This document shows positions 50,347 through 53,409 of a stretch of 53,409 bases of DNA, one piece after another; the first letter of the stretch is position 1; the number at the start of each line of letters is the position of its first letter. Source of the stretch: UBA1756 sp045132235 (GTDB lineage: Bacteria > Bacteroidota > Bacteroidia > Bacteroidales > WCHB1-69); assembly GCA_045132235.1 (NCBI GenBank), contig JBGURX010000011.1, forward strand, positions 1 through 53,409, in the 5' to 3' direction. The notes below the pieces were generated by a model that was not told the DNA's origin, made no database searches, and saw only the letters and a program-made list of their open reading frames with translations. Made by a program: the position numbers and the translations under genes.

Positions 50347-51321
50347 ATGATCTGCATTTACAACACCTGCACAGACCCCTGTTTCAACCTTGCGGCAGAA
50401 GAGTATGTCCTCAAGCATTTCGAGGAAGATGTCTTCATGCTGTGGCGCAACGACAAGTCGATCATCATCGGCAAGTACCAGAACACGGCGGCGGAGATCA
50501 ATGCCGACTATGTGCAGGAGCATCACATCAAGGTGGTGCGGCGCATGACGGGCGGCGGCGCAGTGTTCCACGACCTCGGGAATGTGAATTATACTTTTAT
50601 CGGCAACAAGGGCAGCGGCGACTTCCGTACCTTTTCGGAGCCCATCCTCCGCGTAATGAACGAGATGGGAGTCCCCGCCAAGTTTGAAGGACGCAACGAC
50701 TTGACCATCAACGGGATGAAATTCTCCGGGACGGCACAATGCATCTATAAGAACCGCGTCCTGCACCATGGCACGCTGCTTTTCTCCGCCGAAATGAGCG
50801 ACCTGACGGCAGCGTTGAAGGTCAACCCGTTGAAATTCACCGACAAGGCCGTGAAATCGGTGCGGAAGCGTGTCACCAACATCAGCGAGCATTTGCCTGT
50901 GCCCATGACTGTTACCGACTTCATCGACACCGTGATGCAGCACATCCGCGAAAACAGCGGGAATGCCGTCATGTACGATTTTTCAGATGAAGACCTTCTG
51001 GCTATCAACCAGCTGCGCGACAAGAAGTACAGCACTTGGGAATGGAACTTCGGCACCTCGCCCAAGTTTGCCTACAGTAAATTGATGCGCACCAGTGGCG
51101 GCAATGTGGAACTGAACCTCAACGTGGAGAAGGGGCTCATCACCGACATCAAGTTTTACGGTGACTTTTTCTCACAAAAGGAACCCTCTGAATTTGAGCA
51201 ATTCATCCTTCAGAAAAAGTATGAATCCGAGACCATTCGTCAAATATTGGAAAAAGTGGAGCTCACCGACTATTTCCGAAATGTGACCATTGAGGAGATG
51301 ATGGCTTTATTTTTCCAATAA
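50347..51321 (+). CDS. lplA: lipoate-protein ligase
   Basis: A 324-residue enzyme that activates lipoate with ATP and attaches it to lipoyl domains. The catalytic region reads RRMTGGGAVFHDLGNVNYTFI, with NDLTINGMKFSGTAQ as the lysine-bearing segment. The C-terminal accessory domain is present (LNLNVEKGLITDIKFYGDFF). It is 34 bases downstream of the kinase gene. Confidence 0.92.
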   Translation: MICIYNTCTDPCFNLAAEEYVLKHFEEDVFMLWRNDKSIIIGKYQNTAAEINADYVQEHHIKVVRRMTGGGAVFHDLGNVNYTFIGNKGSGDFRTFSEPILRVMNEMGVPAKFEGRNDLTINGMKFSGTAQCIYKNRVLHHGTLLFSAEMSDLTAALKVNPLKFTDKAVKSVRKRVTNISEHLPVPMTVTDFIDTVMQHIRENSGNAVMYDFSDEDLLAINQLRDKKYSTWEWNFGTSPKFAYSKLMRTSGGNVELNLNVEKGLITDIKFYGDFFSQKEPSEFEQFILQKKYESETIRQILEKVELTDYFRNVTIEEMMALFFQ

Positions 51322-51327
51322 AAATCG

Positions 51328-51335
51328 TATTTTTG
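51328..51335 (+). promoter_or_regulatory. -7 promoter element for the FKBP gene
   Basis: TATTTTTG (TAnnTTTG), 30 bases before the ATG at 51365. Confidence 0.65.
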
Positions 51336-51364
51336 CACCCTCAAAAAAATCAAAAACTCGAATC

Positions 51365-52039
51365 ATGAGAAACTTAGTATTAATCCTCGCATGTGCCGGC
51401 ATGATTTTCGCAGGCACTGCGGCAAAAGCACAAAATGACATGACAAAACAAGAGAAAGCCAGCTACGCGCTCGGTGCCAACTATGGCGAACAATTCAGAA
51501 ATTTGGGCATCTCCGTTGACATGGATTTGCTGGTAAAGGGTATCAAGGACGCCATGGCCGGTGAAAACCAGTTTGACCAAGCACAGATGCAAGAAGCCTT
51601 CAGCTATGTGGACGAGATGGTGAAAGAGTCGCAAGCCCGCATGTTGAAAGAGGAGAAAGAGGCTGGCGCCAAATTCCTTGCTGAGAACAAGAAAAACAAG
51701 GATGTGAAAGAGACCGCTTCAGGCCTCCAGTACAAAGTGGTGAAAGAAGGCAACGGCAAGAAGCCCGCCGCCACCGACAAAGTGAAAGTGCATTACACGG
51801 GCACCCTGCTCGACGGCACTGTCTTTGACTCCTCTGTGGAACGTGGCGAGCCCGCCGTATTCCCGCTCAACGGTGTGATTGCCGGCTGGACGGAAGGTCT
51901 GCAGCTCATGAGCGAAGGCTCCAAGTACATCCTTTACATCCCTTCGGATCTTGGTTATGGCGACCGTGGCGCACAGACCATCAAGCCTGGTGCCACCCTT
52001 ATTTTCGAAGTGGAGCTTCTGGAAGTTGACCCGAAATAA
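51365..52039 (+). CDS. periplasmic FKBP-type peptidyl-prolyl isomerase
   Basis: A 224-residue protein with a signal peptide (ending AGTAAKAQ), an N-terminal helical dimerisation part (KQEKASYALGANYGEQFRNLGI, as in FkpA and Mip proteins) and a C-terminal FKBP domain from about residue 118: VKVHYTGTLLDGTVFDSS, PLNGVIAGWTEGLQLMSEGSKYILYIPSDLGYG and LIFEVELLEV. It is a periplasmic folding helper. It is followed by the BtuF-like gene after 3 bases, so they are co-transcribed. Confidence 0.92.
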   Translation: MRNLVLILACAGMIFAGTAAKAQNDMTKQEKASYALGANYGEQFRNLGISVDMDLLVKGIKDAMAGENQFDQAQMQEAFSYVDEMVKESQARMLKEEKEAGAKFLAENKKNKDVKETASGLQYKVVKEGNGKKPAATDKVKVHYTGTLLDGTVFDSSVERGEPAVFPLNGVIAGWTEGLQLMSEGSKYILYIPSDLGYGDRGAQTIKPGATLIFEVELLEVDPK

Positions 52040-52042
52040 CAG

Positions 52043-52921
52043 ATGAAAAAAACACTCCTTTTCCTTTGTATCAGCCTTTTGCTGTTTGCCTGCAACCATC
52101 AGACGCAGGAGCCAGAGGACATATTTTTCAAAGGCAAAGACTCCTACCAACGCGAAGTGGTGCTGCAACACGAGCCCCTTCGCGTTGTGTCGTTTTCGCA
52201 AGCGGTCACCGAGGCCATCTTCCTGCTGCATGCGGAAAACAAACTGGTGGGTATCTCACAGTTCTGTGATTATCCGCCTGAAACAGAGAAAATTCCAAAA
52301 GTAGGAGATCTCATCAACATCAATGTGGAGAATGTGCTGAAGCAGCACCCCGACTTGATCATCATCGGCTCCATTGTGAGCGACAAGACCGTGAAGCAGT
52401 TCGAGAAGGCCGGCATTCCGGTTTACTGTCTGAAGGAAGAGAGCCGCATCGACGACCTGCCGAAGCTGATCCGCACCACAGGCACATTGCTGAACCGCGC
52501 AACAGCGGCTGACAGTCTCGCCCACATCTACGAGAAGAAAATCGCCGACTACCGGGCGCAGTCCAGCCAGTCGCAGAAATCCGTCTATTACGTGGTGGGC
52601 TTTGGCGCAACGGGCGACTACACCGCAGCCGGCAACACCTTCATCAACGACATCATCACCCTTGCCGGCGGGCGCAACATCGGCGAAAGCCTCACCACGT
52701 GGAGTGTGAGCCGCGAATACCTCTTCCAGCAGGATCCCGACTACATCTTCATCCGCGAGGAGGACTTCAACACCTTCTGCCAGACCGCTCCCTACGACCA
52801 GCTCTCCGCCGTGCTGAACGGGCATGCCTATCCCATCCGCTCCAGCAGCATCGACAACCTCTGTCCGCGCAACTTCGAGGTGATAGATGAAATGGCGAGG
52901 AAACTGAAAACTGAAAATTGA
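52043..52921 (+). CDS. BtuF-like substrate-binding lipoprotein (cobalamin/Fe-siderophore ABC type)
   Basis: A 292-residue lipoprotein (lipobox LFAC). The fold is the helical-backbone metal receptor type of class III binding proteins: RVVSFSQAVTEAIFLLHAENKLVGIS, HPDLIIIGSIVSDKTVKQFEKAGIPVYCL, DYTAAGNTFINDIITLAGGRNIGE and LFQQDPDYIFIREE. Relatives bind vitamin B12, haem or ferric chelates. No permease or ATPase gene follows in the window. The last codons (LKTEN, stop) lie in a short A/T repeat. It starts 3 bases after the FKBP gene. Confidence 0.82.
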   Translation: MKKTLLFLCISLLLFACNHQTQEPEDIFFKGKDSYQREVVLQHEPLRVVSFSQAVTEAIFLLHAENKLVGISQFCDYPPETEKIPKVGDLININVENVLKQHPDLIIIGSIVSDKTVKQFEKAGIPVYCLKEESRIDDLPKLIRTTGTLLNRATAADSLAHIYEKKIADYRAQSSQSQKSVYYVVGFGATGDYTAAGNTFINDIITLAGGRNIGESLTTWSVSREYLFQQDPDYIFIREEDFNTFCQTAPYDQLSAVLNGHAYPIRSSSIDNLCPRNFEVIDEMARKLKTEN

Positions 52922-52949
52922 AAACTGAGAACTTAGAATTGAAAATTTT
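52901..52949. repeat. AACTGAAAATTGAAA-type degenerate repeat
   Basis: Several imperfect repeats of AACTGAAAA/AATTGAAAA, spanning the end of the BtuF-like gene; the TGA stop (52919-52921) is part of the repeat unit. Similar stretches are common between genes in Bacteroidales, to my memory. Confidence 0.55.
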
Positions 52950-52950
52950 G

Positions 52951-52989
52951 AGGGCGTGTTTCAACTGATGAAATGCGCCCTTGTTTTTT
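52951..52989 (+). terminator. rho-independent terminator
   Basis: AGGGCGTGTTTCA (52951-52963) and TGAAATGCGCCCT (52969-52981) pair around an ACTGA loop with a small internal mismatch, followed by TGTTTTTT. It ends the FKBP-BtuF transcript. Confidence 0.8.
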
Positions 52990-53002
52990 GGGAAAAATGT
53001 CG

Positions 53003-53010
53003 TACTTTTG
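53003..53010 (+). promoter_or_regulatory. -7 promoter element for the last gene
   Basis: TACTTTTG (TAnnTTTG), 82 bases before the ATG at 53092. The AT-rich leader holds repeated ATTAATAAT-like words and no gene. Confidence 0.6.
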
Positions 53011-53091
53011 CCGTGTGCAGCAATTCACACACAATAGTTGATAATTCATTATAAATCATTAATAATCAATAATTAATAATTCTATCACTTT

Positions 53092-53409
53092 ATGAAAAAT
53101 TCATTTTTACCCAAAGTATTTTTCACTTTGGCCGCCTTGCTGATGATGACACTCGGCACGGCACTTGGACAAACGTGGAATCGCGTTGACATTGATAGCC
53201 TGACGTCCACCGATATTTTTGTGATTGTGGACACCACCAGCAGCCGTGCCATGATCAACAGCAACGGAACGACGTCCGCTCCCACAGCCGTTCTTCTGAC
53301 CTTGAATGGTGACAAAAGCCAGATTGCAGGTGAAGTGCCTGAAAACTGCATGTGGAACATTAGTGGGAATGACGAAGACGGATACATCTTTTATCCCAAT
53401 GGCACCACC
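53092..53409 (+). CDS. secreted protein, N-terminal fragment cut by the window edge
   Basis: 106 codons are visible and the frame is open to the end of the window. A signal peptide (MKNSFLPKVFFTLAALLMMTLGTALGQ) is followed by beta-rich, Ser/Thr-rich sequence (TSTDIFVIVDTTSSRAMINSNGTTSAP, VLLTLNGDKSQIAGEVP, NCMWNISGNDEDGYIFYPNGTT). This is typical of large secreted Bacteroidales surface proteins, many carrying a C-terminal T9SS domain, which here would lie outside the window. Function not recognised. Confidence 0.65.
   Translation, partial: MKNSFLPKVFFTLAALLMMTLGTALGQTWNRVDIDSLTSTDIFVIVDTTSSRAMINSNGTTSAPTAVLLTLNGDKSQIAGEVPENCMWNISGNDEDGYIFYPNGTT

Overview
The window looks like chromosomal DNA of a member of the order Bacteroidales (phylum Bacteroidota); the genus cannot be named from the sequence. 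The reasons are about twenty matches to the Bacteroidota -7 promoter element TAnnTTTG just upstream of genes, scarce Shine-Dalgarno sequences, many lipoproteins and 'MKK' signal peptides ending in AQ, a type IX secretion (T9SS) sorting domain on a secreted esterase, two S46 dipeptidyl-peptidases, DUF4831 and DUF6769 family proteins, an Rnf operon, and gene content typical of the group. Most genes are GC-rich by eye; a few islands (about 9.3-10.2 kb, 30.2-31.9 kb, 38.7-39.2 kb) are clearly AT-richer.

Layout. 0-7.5 kb: a small outer-membrane beta-barrel protein, aroA, dxr, rseP, a carboxyltransferase with a degenerate biotinyl domain, and trxB. 7.5-10.3 kb: a T9SS-exported esterase, a TIGR04076 protein, an AT-rich island with a small secreted protein, and a tRNA-Ala(CGC). 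10.4-15.4 kb: divergent thrS and cysS, the latter followed by an M16-fold protein without its zinc motif. 15.5-22.3 kb: a large secreted CAP-like protein and two tandem DPP7-type peptidases, closed by a perfect bidirectional terminator. 22.4-28.7 kb, minus strand: mpl, dut, recO, then the str operon rpsL-rpsG-fusA-rpsJ. 28.8-32.7 kb: a BASS-family transporter, then a three-gene cluster (two lipoproteins and an AlaX-like tRNA editing protein) between inverted copies of a structured repeat. 32.7-38.7 kb: a heavy-metal efflux operon (His-rich DUF6769 protein, CzcB-, CzcA- and CzcC-like proteins). 38.7-43.1 kb: a lipoprotein, a GH53-like glycosidase divergent from an AraC regulator, and queA. 43.2-47.8 kb, minus strand: rnfD-rnfG-rnfE-rnfA followed by a DUF4831 protein and a lipoprotein. 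47.9-53.4 kb: a lipoprotein, queH, a BadF-type kinase, lipoate ligase, an FKBP isomerase, a BtuF-like lipoprotein, and the start of a secreted protein cut by the window edge.

Working together: secreted peptidases, esterase and galactanase-like enzyme with T9SS signals suggest a polymer- and peptide-degrading anaerobe. Rnf would couple ferredoxin/NAD redox to ion pumping, but rnfB and rnfC are not next to rnfD here. queA and queH both belong to queuosine tRNA modification. aroA, dxr and mpl give aromatic, isoprenoid and cell-wall functions.

The strongest candidate for something undescribed is the 30.2-32.4 kb cluster. Two lipoprotein genes carry, before their membrane anchor, a short N-terminal peptide (core NKxE[FY]PxxHT) matching the start of the adjacent AlaX-like editing protein. 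Between the second lipoprotein and AlaX the DNA has diverged mostly at silent positions, as if the peptide itself were under selection. Also notable are several palindromic repeat families that overlap stop codons, a lost biotinylation lysine, and a one-base frameshift at the start of the GH53-like gene.
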